A stretch of 64,000 bases of DNA. It comes from Aeromonas diversa CDC 2478-85 (GTDB taxonomy: Bacteria; Pseudomonadota; Gammaproteobacteria; Enterobacterales; Aeromonadaceae). Positions within the stretch are counted from its first letter, which is position 1. Every line of letters begins with the position of its first letter. The notes under the pieces were generated by a model. It saw only the letters and a program-made list of their open reading frames with translations. It made no database searches and was not told the origin of the DNA. Below are positions 19,973 through 29,100 of this stretch, piece after piece. Made by a program: the position numbers and the translations under genes. The stretch spans positions 1 through 64,000 of the forward strand of contig NZ_CDCE01000037.1 of NCBI RefSeq assembly GCF_000819805.1, written 5' to 3'.

Positions 19973-20914
19973 TCAGCGGGTGAGGGGCGTTGCATCGGGC
20001 TTGGCCAGCAGGCGCTCCACGTCTTCTATCACGCCAAGGGCTGCTTGAGGGCCGCCGACCGAGGTCCACAGGGACCCATCGACCGCCGCGAAGCGCTTGC
20101 CGCGGATGGCGGTCAGCTGCTGGAAGGCGGGGGTCTGCTCGGCCTGACGCATGGCATCGACCGCATCGCCGCTGGTGCTCAGGGTGCCGATCACCAACCA
20201 GTCACCGTCGAGCAGGTTGAGAGACTCGAGGCTCAGGGCGGCGGAGTGCGGGGTGTGGTCGCCTATCTGGTGGGGGGGACGGGTCAGCCCCATCTCGGTG
20301 ACCACGCTGCTGGCAAAGGTGGAGCCGTGCATATAGCTCGGTCCCTTGGGATTCCAGCGCACTATGCTCAGGCGCTCACCCTGGTGAGCGGCGAGACGGG
20401 CACGGGACTCCTGGAGGCGCTCGGCATAGCGTTTCATGAAGGCTTCAGCCTCGGCCTCGCGTCCCAGCGCCTTGGCACTGCGCTCGAAGACCTGCTTCCA
20501 GGGCTCGCCCCACTTGCCGGTGACCACGGTGGGCGCGATCTCGTTGAGCAGGAGCAGCTGCTCGGGCTTGGCCTGACCGGTCAGGATCAGATCCGGCTCC
20601 AGATCGATGAGGCGTTCCAGATTGGGGTTACCGAGATCCCCGACCACGGTGATCTCGGCGCCTGCCTGGTCGAGCAGATAGCGGGGCAGCGTCGCCTGGC
20701 CGCGTCCGTTGCTGGTACCCACCGGCTTGACCCCCAGGGTCAGGGCCGCGTCGAGATCGATCTCGCTCAAGACCACGACTCGGGTGGGGTGAGCGGGCAC
20801 GGTCAGGGTGTTGCCATCGGCGTCGGTGATCTGACGGGTATCCGCCGCCAAGGCCGGCAGGGCACACAGGCCGGCCAGCATCACCATGGCCGCCAGGGGA
20901 GAGGCAAACTTCAT
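19973..20914 (-). CDS. Periplasmic ferric-siderophore binding protein (FepB/FecB-type)
   Basis: A 313-aa type III periplasmic binding protein with a signal peptide ending LCALPALA and no lipobox cysteine. Family marks are RVVVLSEIDLDAALTLG near the start of the mature part, LEPDLILTG, and LNEIAPTVV. The ATG at 20914 has AAGGA seven bases upstream. Longer in-frame extensions lack this. It should carry the ferric siderophore from the TonB receptor to the FecCD-type permeases encoded further right. It is transcribed away from the PPTase gene and is separated from the other transport genes by it. Confidence 0.9.
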   Translation of the reverse strand: MKFASPLAAMVMLAGLCALPALAADTRQITDADGNTLTVPAHPTRVVVLSEIDLDAALTLGVKPVGTSNGRGQATLPRYLLDQAGAEITVVGDLGNPNLERLIDLEPDLILTGQAKPEQLLLLNEIAPTVVTGKWGEPWKQVFERSAKALGREAEAEAFMKRYAERLQESRARLAAHQGERLSIVRWNPKGPSYMHGSTFASSVVTEMGLTRPPHQIGDHTPHSAALSLESLNLLDGDWLVIGTLSTSGDAVDAMRQAEQTPAFQQLTAIRGKRFAAVDGSLWTSVGGPQAALGVIEDVERLLAKPDATPLTR

Positions 20915-20979
20915 CGTTATGTCCTTATGGGTGGCAAAACAGGGTTCAAATGAGCGAGCCATGATAGCACAGACGCAAA

Positions 20980-20994
20980 TGGTAATGGTTTGTA
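20980..20994. promoter_or_regulatory. Weak Fur-box-like site between binding-protein and PPTase genes
   Basis: TGGTAATGGTTTGTA keeps the left arm of the 7-1-7 Fur repeat well but the right arm poorly. It lies in the 128-base divergent gap, 66 bases before the binding-protein start. Iron control is expected for both genes, but the sequence match is modest. Confidence 0.35.
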
Positions 20995-21042
20995 TTTGTG
21001 GTGATAGGTTTCCCCGTACTGTTACAATCCCCCCAAGTGGCA

Positions 21043-21774
21043 ATGAGAGATCCGGGGAAGAGAGTGGACGTGCTGACACCGGCAGGCGCCGGTTTTATTC
21101 GCCAGCGAGACAGGATGGCGCTGGATCTGGGGGTGTGGGGGCACAGGGTCTGTTTTGATCCGGCACGCTTTGGCCCCCAGGCCTGGGGTGACGCCGGGCT
21201 CCTGTTACCCGAGGCCTTGAGCCGGGCCGCACCCAAGCGGCAGGGGGAGTTTCTGGCGGGCCGGCTCGCGGCGCATCAGGCCCTGCTCGAGCAGGGGATC
21301 GCGGGCCATGAGGTAGGGATCGGTGCGGATCGCGCCCCCGTCTGGCCTGCTGGGTTCGAGGGGAGCATCAGCCACACAGTGCTCGGCTCGGTCGGCGTTG
21401 CCCTGTGCGCGGTGCGCCCGGGCTCGGCCGGCATTGGCCTCGACATGGAGGCCTGGCTCGATGAGGGAGAGGCCCTGCGCCTGTGGCCGGTGATCGCCGA
21501 TGAGGGCGAGTGGGGACGCTTGGCGCGCTCATCTCTGGGGGAGGCCCGCGCCCTGACCCTGCTCTTCTCGGCCAAGGAGAGCCTCTTCAAGGCCCTCTAT
21601 CCCAGGGTGGGGCGCTACTTCGATTTTCTCGATGCCAGCTGCCTTTGCCTGAGGGAGGGAGAGATCACCCTCGCTCTGAAAACCCCTCTCAGCGGCAGCT
21701 TGCCTGCCGGTTGGCACTGCACCCTGCGCTGGCGCCCCCTGGAGGGGGGCGTGCTCACCTGGCTGCTGCTCTAG
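21043..21774 (+). CDS. amoD: 4'-phosphopantetheinyl transferase (EntD/Sfp superfamily)
   Basis: About 243 aa. It transfers phosphopantetheine from CoA to the carrier serines of AmoB, AmoF and AmoG. Seen are SISHTVLGSVGVAL, GIGLDMEAW (the Mg-binding GxD motif) and FSAKESLFKALYP (the family KExxxK motif). The best start is the ATG at 21043, but GTGs at 20998 and 21064 are in frame and the ribosome site is weak, so the N terminus is uncertain. The placement inside the siderophore island supports the assignment. It is convergent with the ABC ATPase gene. Confidence 0.9.
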   Translation: MRDPGKRVDVLTPAGAGFIRQRDRMALDLGVWGHRVCFDPARFGPQAWGDAGLLLPEALSRAAPKRQGEFLAGRLAAHQALLEQGIAGHEVGIGADRAPVWPAGFEGSISHTVLGSVGVALCAVRPGSAGIGLDMEAWLDEGEALRLWPVIADEGEWGRLARSSLGEARALTLLFSAKESLFKALYPRVGRYFDFLDASCLCLREGEITLALKTPLSGSLPAGWHCTLRWRPLEGGVLTWLLL

Positions 21775-21779
21775 GCCAT

Positions 21780-21806
21780 AAAAAACCGCCATCACGGCGG
21801 TCTTTA
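21780..21806. terminator. Bidirectional terminator between PPTase and ABC ATPase genes
   Basis: ACCGCC and GGCGGT around an ATCAC loop, with six A before and TCTTTAA after. It lies between two convergent stop codons. Confidence 0.85.
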
Positions 21807-21811
21807 ATGGG

Positions 21812-22612
21812 TCAGGCCTGACGGCGCAAGATCCCCTGCGCTTGGCGGCGCGGCACTATGACGGGCGCCCCGTCGCCCGGGGCGTGCAGTATGTCCACAT
21901 CGGTCTGGTAGAGGCTGTCGATAAGGCCCTTGGTGATCACCTCGCGGGCGGGGCCCATGGCCTGAATCGTCCCGCCCCCCAGGGCGATCAACTCGTCGCA
22001 ATAGCGGGCGGCGGTGGCCAGATCGTGGATAACGATGAGCACCGTCTTCCCCTCGGCGGTGATCTGGTGGATGGCCTCCATCACCTCGGTCTGATGACCT
22101 ATGTCCAGGGCGCTGGTCGGCTCGTCGAGCAAGATGAGATCCGCATTCTGCGCCAGCACCATGGCGAGCCATACCCGCTGGGCCTGGCCACCGGAAAGGG
22201 AGGCGACGCTCTGATGCAAGATGGGCTCAAGCTGCATCCGCTCGCAAGCCCAGCGCACCCTGCGCGCATCCTCTTCGCTCCATTGATTGAACCACCCCTG
22301 ATGGGGATGGCGACCATATTGCACCAGCTGCTCCACGTCGATGCCGGCGGGCACCAGAGGGCGCTGGGGCAGGTAGGCGAGCTCCTTGGCCAGGGCCTTG
22401 CTGCCGTAGCGGGCCAGGGATTTACCCTTGAGGGTCACCTCTCCGGCATCGGGGCGGATCTGCCCGGCCAGCAGCTTGAGCAGGGTGGACTTTCCCCCCC
22501 CGTTGGGGCCGACCACGCCGATGAGCTTGCCCTGAGGGAGGCTGAAGGAGAGATCGTGAAACAGGGGCGTCTGCCCATAGCCAAATTGAAGGTGCGTTGC
22601 GGAGAGGGTCAT
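21812..22612 (-). CDS. Ferric-siderophore ABC transporter ATPase (FepC-type)
   Basis: 266 aa, normal for the family. Walker A is GPNGGGKST near residue 35, the Q-loop region AYLPQRPLVPAG, the signature LSGGQAQR, Walker B LILLDEPTSALD, and the switch histidine in VIHDLATAARYCD. It powers uptake through the two permeases encoded directly upstream; its start overlaps the stop of the FepG-type gene. Confidence 0.95.
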   Translation of the reverse strand: MTLSATHLQFGYGQTPLFHDLSFSLPQGKLIGVVGPNGGGKSTLLKLLAGQIRPDAGEVTLKGKSLARYGSKALAKELAYLPQRPLVPAGIDVEQLVQYGRHPHQGWFNQWSEEDARRVRWACERMQLEPILHQSVASLSGGQAQRVWLAMVLAQNADLILLDEPTSALDIGHQTEVMEAIHQITAEGKTVLIVIHDLATAARYCDELIALGGGTIQAMGPAREVITKGLIDSLYQTDVDILHAPGDGAPVIVPRRQAQGILRRQA

Positions 22613-23655
22613 CAGTCGGCCCCTTGTCGGTCTTTAAGCAAGGTGATCAGCAGCAGCAGGCCGCCGAGAATACGGGTCATGATGCCGGTGGCGACCTCAT
22701 GAGGGTCGGCCAGCACCCGAACCAGGGTGTCGCTGGCGAGCAGCAGCAGGGCGCCACACAGGGCAGCAATCCAGAGTGGAACCACGCGATCGCGGGTCAG
22801 CCAGGAGGCGAGGATGGGCGCCGCCATGGCAATGAAGACCACAGGGCCCCCGATGGCGGTGCCGAGCGCCGCGACCATGATGGCCTGGACCAGCACGGCC
22901 AGCTGGACCCGGTTCACCCGCACCCCCAGGCTCTGGGCCGTGACGGGGCCGAGGCGCAGCACGGCCAGATCCCGCGAGAGGGCGACAATCCAGGGACAGA
23001 AGACCAGGATCAGCAGGGCCACCGGCACCACAGTGGAATAGCTCAGCCCCACGAAGCTCCCCATGTTCCACAGGTACAGACTGGTGAGATGCACCAGGGG
23101 CTGAGTGGACATGAGAAACTCGCCCAGGGCGTTCATCAGCTCGGAGACACCGATGCCAATGACTACGAACAGGTAGCCCTGCTCCCCCGGCTTGTTACAC
23201 AGGGCATAGAGCACCAGGGCGGCAAACAGGGCGCCGAGGGGGGCGGCCCACCAGGGCCAGCTGCCGAGGGTGAGGTAGAGAGAGAAGATGATGATGGCCA
23301 GCGACGCCCCCTCGTTGACCCCTATCATGTCCGGGGTGGCGAGGCGATTGCGCACCAGGGTCTGCACCAGACAGCCGGAGAGGCCCATGGCGGCGCCTGC
23401 CACCAATACCGCCAGGATGCGCGGCATGCGGATCTTGAAGACGGTGATCTCATCGAGGCGACTGCCCTGACCCAGCAGGGTCTGGATCACGCCCCCCATG
23501 GTGAGTCGTCCCGACCCCAGGGCCAGGGCCAGGGCACAGAGCAGGGTGAGCAGCAGCAGCAGGCCGAGCGTGATAAGCCAAGCGCGGCGGTTGAGCAGGA
23601 GTGAACCGGTGCCAAGGCGCAGACGCAGGGTGCCGGTCGGGGAAACGGTATGCAT
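22612..23655 (-). CDS. Ferric-siderophore ABC permease (FecCD family, FepG-type)
   Basis: 347 aa with about ten hydrophobic segments. Family marks are RMPRILAVLVAGAAMGLSGCLVQTLVRNRLATPDMIG in outline and the late GPVVFIAMAAPILASWLT cytoplasmic loop. It forms the inner-membrane channel with the other permease. It lies 10 bases after the FepD-type gene and overlaps the ATPase gene, so the three are co-transcribed. Confidence 0.94.
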   Translation of the reverse strand: MHTVSPTGTLRLRLGTGSLLLNRRAWLITLGLLLLLTLLCALALALGSGRLTMGGVIQTLLGQGSRLDEITVFKIRMPRILAVLVAGAAMGLSGCLVQTLVRNRLATPDMIGVNEGASLAIIIFSLYLTLGSWPWWAAPLGALFAALVLYALCNKPGEQGYLFVVIGIGVSELMNALGEFLMSTQPLVHLTSLYLWNMGSFVGLSYSTVVPVALLILVFCPWIVALSRDLAVLRLGPVTAQSLGVRVNRVQLAVLVQAIMVAALGTAIGGPVVFIAMAAPILASWLTRDRVVPLWIAALCGALLLLASDTLVRVLADPHEVATGIMTRILGGLLLLITLLKDRQGAD

Positions 23656-23665
23656 GAGTGCGCCC

Positions 23666-24682
23666 TTATTTCACTGTCATCATGGAGCGGAAACCGCCGC
23701 TGCGCACCACCAGGATGAGCACGGGGGCGCCGATGAGCGCCAGGATCACGCCGCTTGGCAGCTCGAACGGTTGAATCAGCCAGCGCGCCAGGATGTCGGC
23801 CGAGAGCAGAAACAGCACGCCGAACAGGGCCGAGAAACGGATCTGCAGCGCGAGGCGAACCGGTGCGACCCGGCGTGCGCAGTAGGCGGCGAGAAAACCG
23901 ATAAAGCCGATGGGCCCGGCGATGGCGATGGCACAGGCGGTGAAGAGGGTGGTGGCCAGCAGCACGCCGAGGCGCACCGGGGTTGGCCGTATGCCCAGAG
24001 CCTGGGCCTGGCCGTCGCCCATCTGCATCAGGGTGAGCGGGCGGCACAGCAGCAGGGTCAGCAGCAGGGCGACCAGCACGAAGGGGATGACGGTCAGCAC
24101 CCCATCCAGTGTCGAGGCGCTGAGCGAGCCCAGATTCCAGAAGCGAAACTGCTCCAGCACGACTTTGTTGGAGAGCAGCAGAAAGTTGGATAGGCCGCCA
24201 AAGGTGGCCGAGAGGGCGACTCCGACCAGAATAAGCTTGAGGGGGTGGGCGCGGCCCACCATGAGGCCAAGACCCAGCACAATCAGGTTGCCCGCGAGGG
24301 CCCCCATGCCGGACCAGAGCAGGTAGCCATAGGCCGATTCGACCCCAAACCAGGTCATGCCGATGACCAGGGCGAAGACGGCGCCGGCGTTGACGCCGAG
24401 CAGACCGGGTTCGGCCAGCGGGTTGCGGGTGGCGCTTTGCAGCAAAGAGGCGGCCAGCGCGAGAGAGAGACCCACCACCAGGGCGCAGAGGGTGCGCGGC
24501 AGGCGCAGGGTTTCGATGATCATGGCCAGCTTCTCGTCGGCCATCAGGGCGGGGTCCCCCAGCAGATAACCGGAGACTTCCCGTGCACCGTAGAGACCGG
24601 CGCCGGTGGACATGGAGAGGCCGCAGAGCAGCAGAGCAAGCGCGAGCCCCAGCCAGAGCAGGCGAGCGTGATGGCTAAGCAC
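23666..24682 (-). CDS. Ferric-siderophore ABC permease (FecCD family, FepD-type)
   Basis: 338 aa from a GTG start that has AAGGAG seven bases upstream. A longer frame exists upstream but has no ribosome site and would cross a terminator. Many hydrophobic segments; the FecCD marks RLPRTLCALVVGLSLALA, RNPLAEPGLLGVNAGA and GPIGFIGFLA are clear. It is the first gene of the permease-permease-ATPase set and sits just after the terminator that follows the receptor gene. Confidence 0.93.
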   Translation of the reverse strand: MLSHHARLLWLGLALALLLCGLSMSTGAGLYGAREVSGYLLGDPALMADEKLAMIIETLRLPRTLCALVVGLSLALAASLLQSATRNPLAEPGLLGVNAGAVFALVIGMTWFGVESAYGYLLWSGMGALAGNLIVLGLGLMVGRAHPLKLILVGVALSATFGGLSNFLLLSNKVVLEQFRFWNLGSLSASTLDGVLTVIPFVLVALLLTLLLCRPLTLMQMGDGQAQALGIRPTPVRLGVLLATTLFTACAIAIAGPIGFIGFLAAYCARRVAPVRLALQIRFSALFGVLFLLSADILARWLIQPFELPSGVILALIGAPVLILVVRSGGFRSMMTVK

Positions 24683-24711
24683 CCAGTGACTCCTTATGTT
24701 TCGATAGCGTG

Positions 24712-24736
24712 AAAAAGGGCCCGGTTGCCCGGGCCC
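24712..24736 (-). terminator. Intrinsic terminator between TonB receptor and FepD-type gene
   Basis: On the minus strand GGGCCCGG, loop GCAA, CCGGGCCC, then five T. It lies 8 bases after the receptor stop and about 30 bases before the FepD-type start. It should end most receptor transcripts, leaving the permease genes to read-through or a separate weak promoter. Confidence 0.8.
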
Positions 24737-24743
24737 CTGGGGG

Positions 24744-26705
24744 TTACAGCTTGTAGTCGATACCGGCGTAGACGGTGCGCCCTTCCAGGATGAAGTCCGC
24801 ATCGGTGGCCACCTGGTCACGCTTGGTGTTGGTCAGGTTGGTGAGACCGAGCTTGAAGTCCAGCGCCTTGGTGACCTTCCAGTTGGTGTTCACGTCCACA
24901 GTCTGATAGCTGTCGGACTTGAAGGTCTGGGCCTTAAGCAGGGGAACCGTCAGGTATTGGCTCCCCACATACTGCCAGGAGAGTTGGGTGCTCACGACCT
25001 CGCTGGCTTGCCATGCCAGGATGACGTTGCCGGTGTGATCCGGGGTCTTGGTCAGATCCCGACCTGTGCTGCGGTCTTCGGAGTCGAGACGGGTCCAGTT
25101 GGTGCTGACCTTGACGCTTTCGATGGGGTCAAACCAGCCAGTCAACTCAAGCCCCTTGATCCGGGCCTTCTTGACGTTGAGATAGGTCATCACAGAGGGA
25201 CGGTAGCCCGGGCCCCACTGATCGCTCTGGATCAGATCCTCGATGTCGTTGTGGAAGGCGGTGATACCGGCACCGAAGCGATCGGCTTCGTAGGCAGTAC
25301 CCAGCTCATAACTGACGGCGGTTTCTGGCTTGAGGTTCGGGTTACCGATCACCTTGCAGGCGCCACGACAGGCGGTGGTGGCAAAGCCTTCGCTCGATTG
25401 GGCCAGGGTCGGCGCCTTGAATGCCTTGCCGGCTCCCGCTTTCACCACCCACTCATCGCTCAGGTTATAAAGAGCGTAGGCACGTGGGCTGAACTCATTG
25501 CCATAGGTGTCGTGGTGATCGAGGCGCCCGCTCAGGGTCAGGGCCAGATCGCCCAGGCTGAACTCATCTTGCAGATAGAAGGCGCTCTGGCTGGCATCGA
25601 CACTACCGCTGGTGATGTTGCGGCTGTGCTCGAGTTCAGTCTTGCGCATTTCTGCCCCGCTGGTGAGTAGGTGTTCGCCCAGATAGCCGCTCACCTGACC
25701 GTCTACCGTATTGTTGGTCTGGGTGATATCGGCGGCGCCCCCGTTGAGCTGGGAGTCGTCCATCAGGTCGGTCTGCTCGACGTAGTAGCGCAGACGGCTG
25801 TCAAACTGCTCCCAACGACCGTTATGGGCGAGGCCCAGGCTCAGGCGGTCAAGCTTTTGCACGTTATGGGGGGCGGCCGGCGCCGTCGGGGCACGGGGCA
25901 CGTTGTTGAAGTAGCTGTCGATGTCGTTCTGGTTGTAACCGAGATCCAGGTCGATGTCCTGATTCGGCGTCACCAGCCACTTCAGGCTGGAGAGCACATT
26001 GACCACTTCACGTTTTTCCAGAGCATCCGCGCCCGGATTGTTGGATTGTTCACTGCGCCAGCGATCGCGCTGGTACCCTTCGACGACAAGATTACCCAGC
26101 AGTTTGTCATCGATCAAAGCACCCGATACATAAGCGCTACCGCGGTTGGCATCGCCACCCTCGCCCTTGGTCGGAATGGAGCGGGTGTAGCCAAATGCGG
26201 CTTCAGGTTGCTCCTTGGCTTGACGCAGGATGACGTTCACCACGCCGCCCAAGGCATCGGCACCGTAGAGGGAGGAGACGGGCCCCCGGATCACCTCGAT
26301 ACGTTCGATAGCGGCCATGGGGATGGAGCCCAAGTCGAAGTCATTGCCATAGGCGCTACCCAGGGTCTCACGGGCATTGACGCGCTTTCCGTTGACCAGC
26401 AGCAGGGTGTAATCGCCACCCATACCCCGGATCTTGATCTCGTTGCGACCGGTGGGGTTAGTGGCCACCACATTCACGCCGGTCACGTGCTTGAGCGCAT
26501 CACCGATGTTGTTGGCGTTCATCTGATCCAGGTCGGCACGGGTGATCACAGAGACGCTGGCCGGGGCCGAGAGCTCGGTGTGCTTGGTCTGGGTCGCCGT
26601 GATGACCATGGTTTCGTCGGCGTTTTGCTGCGCCGCCATGGCGGGCAGGGAGGCGAGTCCGAAGGCGATGAGGATCGGGTTGAGACGGAAAACGGCGGGC
26701 TTCAT
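24744..26705 (-). CDS. fstC: TonB-dependent outer-membrane ferric-siderophore receptor
   Basis: 653 aa. A signal peptide ends LASLPAMA. The TonB box is probably ETMVITA. The plug domain has NIGDALKHVTGVNV, IKIRGMGGDYTLLLVNGKR and IEVIRGPVSSLYGADALGGVVN. The rest is a 22-strand barrel ending in YAGIDYKL with an aromatic-containing terminal strand. Two cysteines (TTACRGACK) could bridge in a loop. By context it takes up ferric amonabactin. The A. salmonicida amonabactin receptor is called FstC; I use that symbol by context and it needs a sequence comparison. The gene follows the MFS gene by 47 bases. Confidence 0.88.
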   Translation of the reverse strand: MKPAVFRLNPILIAFGLASLPAMAAQQNADETMVITATQTKHTELSAPASVSVITRADLDQMNANNIGDALKHVTGVNVVATNPTGRNEIKIRGMGGDYTLLLVNGKRVNARETLGSAYGNDFDLGSIPMAAIERIEVIRGPVSSLYGADALGGVVNVILRQAKEQPEAAFGYTRSIPTKGEGGDANRGSAYVSGALIDDKLLGNLVVEGYQRDRWRSEQSNNPGADALEKREVVNVLSSLKWLVTPNQDIDLDLGYNQNDIDSYFNNVPRAPTAPAAPHNVQKLDRLSLGLAHNGRWEQFDSRLRYYVEQTDLMDDSQLNGGAADITQTNNTVDGQVSGYLGEHLLTSGAEMRKTELEHSRNITSGSVDASQSAFYLQDEFSLGDLALTLSGRLDHHDTYGNEFSPRAYALYNLSDEWVVKAGAGKAFKAPTLAQSSEGFATTACRGACKVIGNPNLKPETAVSYELGTAYEADRFGAGITAFHNDIEDLIQSDQWGPGYRPSVMTYLNVKKARIKGLELTGWFDPIESVKVSTNWTRLDSEDRSTGRDLTKTPDHTGNVILAWQASEVVSTQLSWQYVGSQYLTVPLLKAQTFKSDSYQTVDVNTNWKVTKALDFKLGLTNLTNTKRDQVATDADFILEGRTVYAGIDYKL

Positions 26706-26752
26706 TATCAAAAACTCCATGAATATAAAGGGTGGCCGAGTCGGCCAATGGC

Positions 26753-28018
26753 TCACTGACTTCCTTGTCTGGCGCGGCCAGACTCGGGATTGTTGTTATC
26801 TGGGATGGGTGTCAGCCCCCGGATGAGGAGCCAGACACCGCCGCAGGCCAGCAGGCCGCAGGCAATATTGATCCAGGCCAGTTCGGCAAAGCCTTGCAGG
26901 GTGCCATCGGGTTGCGAGACCAGATAGCGCGCCGAGAGCAGGCTGCCGAAGGCGGCGGCGACGTTGGTGACCGTGCCTTGGAGTGCCATAAAGGCCGCGC
27001 GCTGGTGCGGGGCCGGAATGGCCACCGTGATGGCCAGGGTGGTGCTCGAGCGCGCCGAACTCAGCGCCATGAAGAGGGTGAAGAGCAGCAACACGGGCAC
27101 GCCGATCGGCGCGGCAAATCCGGCCCAAGTCAGTGCAAGCAGCAACAGGCTGGTGACAAGGCTGGTGGCCAGGGCCTGGCCTTTGTCTATCCAACGGCCG
27201 CACAGCCGCAGGGTGGCCATGCTGGCCAGACCGCCGCACAGGTAGAGGGTCGCGATCCCGGTGCGAGGAAAGGCGAGATTGAACTGAAAATAGGTGGCGA
27301 AGTGGGGGATCAGCAGGAAGTGGCCAAACATCTGCAGGCTCAAGACCAGCAGGGCGCCCTGACAGAGCGGGGCCTTGAGCAGATCGCCGACCCGGTTTCC
27401 GGCAACCTGCTTGACCGGCAGGGAGGGGAAGCTGAGGGCCGCGAGCAGGGCGAGCATGAGGCCGCAGGCCCCCAGCAGCAGGAACGGGCTCCGCCAGCCC
27501 CACCACTGTGCCAGGGTCAGTGCCACGGGCACGATCAAGATCGCGGCCAGGGAAAACGCCATGGAGACATAGGCCAGCCGGCGTCCCCGCTCTGCCGGGG
27601 GGACCAGATCCAGTACCGATGCCATCACTACGGCGGCGAGGGGGCCGGCGACGCAGCCCGAGAGAATAAAGATCAGCAGCAGCCAATCGCTGTCGGGGGC
27701 CAGGGCGCAGGCCATGAGCAGCGCAAACCGTACGCCGATCAACAGGAGCAAGGCACTGCGTCGATTGAAGCGATCCAGCCAGGGCGCGGCGATGAGTCCC
27801 ATCAATGCGGCGCCCAGGGTGGCGCCACCACTGAAGTAACCCGTCTGCTCTGCCGGCATCCCCAGCGCCGTGACCAGATCCGGCCCGAGCGGCATCACCA
27901 TCATCATGCTACCCATGGATAACATATTGATAAGTAAGGCTAGGTGAATAGGCGCAGCAGAGTTGACGCGGTTATGCGGTGGAATCACAAGAGTCTTCCC
28001 GAGGCAAAGAGCCGGCAT
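26753..28018 (-). CDS. MFS transporter, probable siderophore exporter
   Basis: 421 aa with about 12 hydrophobic segments. The N-terminal half has the MFS loop-2 type motif APWLDRFNRRSALL. By position (first gene after a Fur box, followed by the receptor) it most likely exports the siderophore, like EntS or the Bcr-type exporters. The start is uncertain: ATG at 28018 lacks a ribosome site, while a GTG at 27988 has GGGAAGA upstream and would give 411 aa. The last 20 residues are polar and asparagine-rich. Confidence 0.88.
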   Translation of the reverse strand: MPALCLGKTLVIPPHNRVNSAAPIHLALLINMLSMGSMMMVMPLGPDLVTALGMPAEQTGYFSGGATLGAALMGLIAAPWLDRFNRRSALLLLIGVRFALLMACALAPDSDWLLLIFILSGCVAGPLAAVVMASVLDLVPPAERGRRLAYVSMAFSLAAILIVPVALTLAQWWGWRSPFLLLGACGLMLALLAALSFPSLPVKQVAGNRVGDLLKAPLCQGALLVLSLQMFGHFLLIPHFATYFQFNLAFPRTGIATLYLCGGLASMATLRLCGRWIDKGQALATSLVTSLLLLALTWAGFAAPIGVPVLLLFTLFMALSSARSSTTLAITVAIPAPHQRAAFMALQGTVTNVAAAFGSLLSARYLVSQPDGTLQGFAELAWINIACGLLACGGVWLLIRGLTPIPDNNNPESGRARQGSQ

Positions 28019-28049
28019 TGTAGCCGAGCTTATTTTTCATGACAACAAA

Positions 28050-28064
28050 TGATAATTGTTTTCA
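28050..28064 (-). promoter_or_regulatory. Fur box upstream of MFS-receptor operon
   Basis: TGATAATTGTTTTCA fits the 7-1-7 Fur repeat with two mismatches. It is 32 bases before the MFS ORF and 131 bases before the divergent nfo gene. Confidence 0.7.
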
Positions 28065-28195
28065 TTGTTGTTTTGTTTGCTCTGTGAGGTGGGGCACAGA
28101 GGGGGTCATCGAGGGGATCGCTTGCCCCTATCGGAGCGGGGCGGTTGGTGTGTCGCCAGGGGGAGGGCATAATGGCCGCGCAATAAGGAGAGACC

Positions 28196-29038
28196 ATGAA
28201 ATATATCGGAGCCCACGTCAGCGCCGCCGGCGGCGTGGAGAACACCATAGCCCGTGCCGAGGCCATCGGCGCCAACGCCTTCGCCCTCTTTACCAAGAAT
28301 CAGCGCCAGTGGCAGGCCGCGCCGCTCACGCCCAAGTCCATTGATGCCTTCAAGCGCGGCATGGAGCGCGCGGGCTTCCTGCCCGAGCAGGTGCTGCCCC
28401 ACGACAGCTACCTCATCAACCTGGGCCACCCCGAGCCCGAGGGGCTGGCCAAGTCCCGCGACGCCTTTCTCGACGAGATGCGCCGCTGCGAGCAACTGGG
28501 GCTGTGCTACCTCAACTTCCACCCTGGCAGCCATCTCGGCAAGTTACCCGAGGCGGTCAGCCTCAAGCTGGTGAGCGAGTCCATCAACTGGACCCTGGAG
28601 CAGACCCAGGGGGTCACGGCGGTGATCGAGAACACGGCGGGCCAGGGGACCAACCTCGGTTGGTCGTTCGAGCAACTGGCCGCCATCATCGACGGCGTCG
28701 AGGACAAGTCGCGGGTCGGCATCTGCTTCGACACCTGCCACGCCTTTGCCGCCGGCTATGATCTGCGCACCCTCGCGGGATGCGAGCAGGTGTTTGGCGA
28801 CTTCGAGCGCCTCGTGGGTTTTTCGTACCTCAAGGGGATGCACATCAACGGTGCCAAGTGTACCTTCGGCAGTCGGGTCGATCGTCACCACAGCCTGCGC
28901 GAGGGAAATCTCGGTGAGGCGGTGTTCCACTATGTGATGAACGACGCCCGCTTCGATCGCATTCCCCTCATCCTCGAGACCATAGACGAGAACATCTGGG
29001 GCGAAGAGATCGCCTGGCTGCGTAGCCTGGCCGCTTGA
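28196..29038 (+). CDS. nfo: Deoxyribonuclease IV (endonuclease IV)
   Basis: 280 aa, same as E. coli Nfo. It cleaves DNA at abasic sites and 3' blocked ends in base excision repair, using three zinc ions. Seen are [67 protein letters not shown] and the RVDRHHSL zinc-ligand stretch, then ILETID. AAGGAG lies upstream of the ATG. It is not part of the iron island and marks its right border. Confidence 0.97.
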   Translation: MKYIGAHVSAAGGVENTIARAEAIGANAFALFTKNQRQWQAAPLTPKSIDAFKRGMERAGFLPEQVLPHDSYLINLGHPEPEGLAKSRDAFLDEMRRCEQLGLCYLNFHPGSHLGKLPEAVSLKLVSESINWTLEQTQGVTAVIENTAGQGTNLGWSFEQLAAIIDGVEDKSRVGICFDTCHAFAAGYDLRTLAGCEQVFGDFERLVGFSYLKGMHINGAKCTFGSRVDRHHSLREGNLGEAVFHYVMNDARFDRIPLILETIDENIWGEEIAWLRSLAA

Positions 29039-29061
29039 GGGCGGGTTCGCCTAGCCAAAGC

Positions 29062-29092
29062 AAGAGGGCAGCCATTCGGCTGCCCTCTTTTG
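29062..29092. terminator. Terminator between convergent nfo and mfd
   Basis: AAGAGGGCAGCC, loop ATTC, then the complementary arm and a T-run. Strong hairpin usable from the nfo side and, with its A-rich flank, perhaps from the mfd side. Confidence 0.9.
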
Positions 29093-29100
29093 TTATCGAC

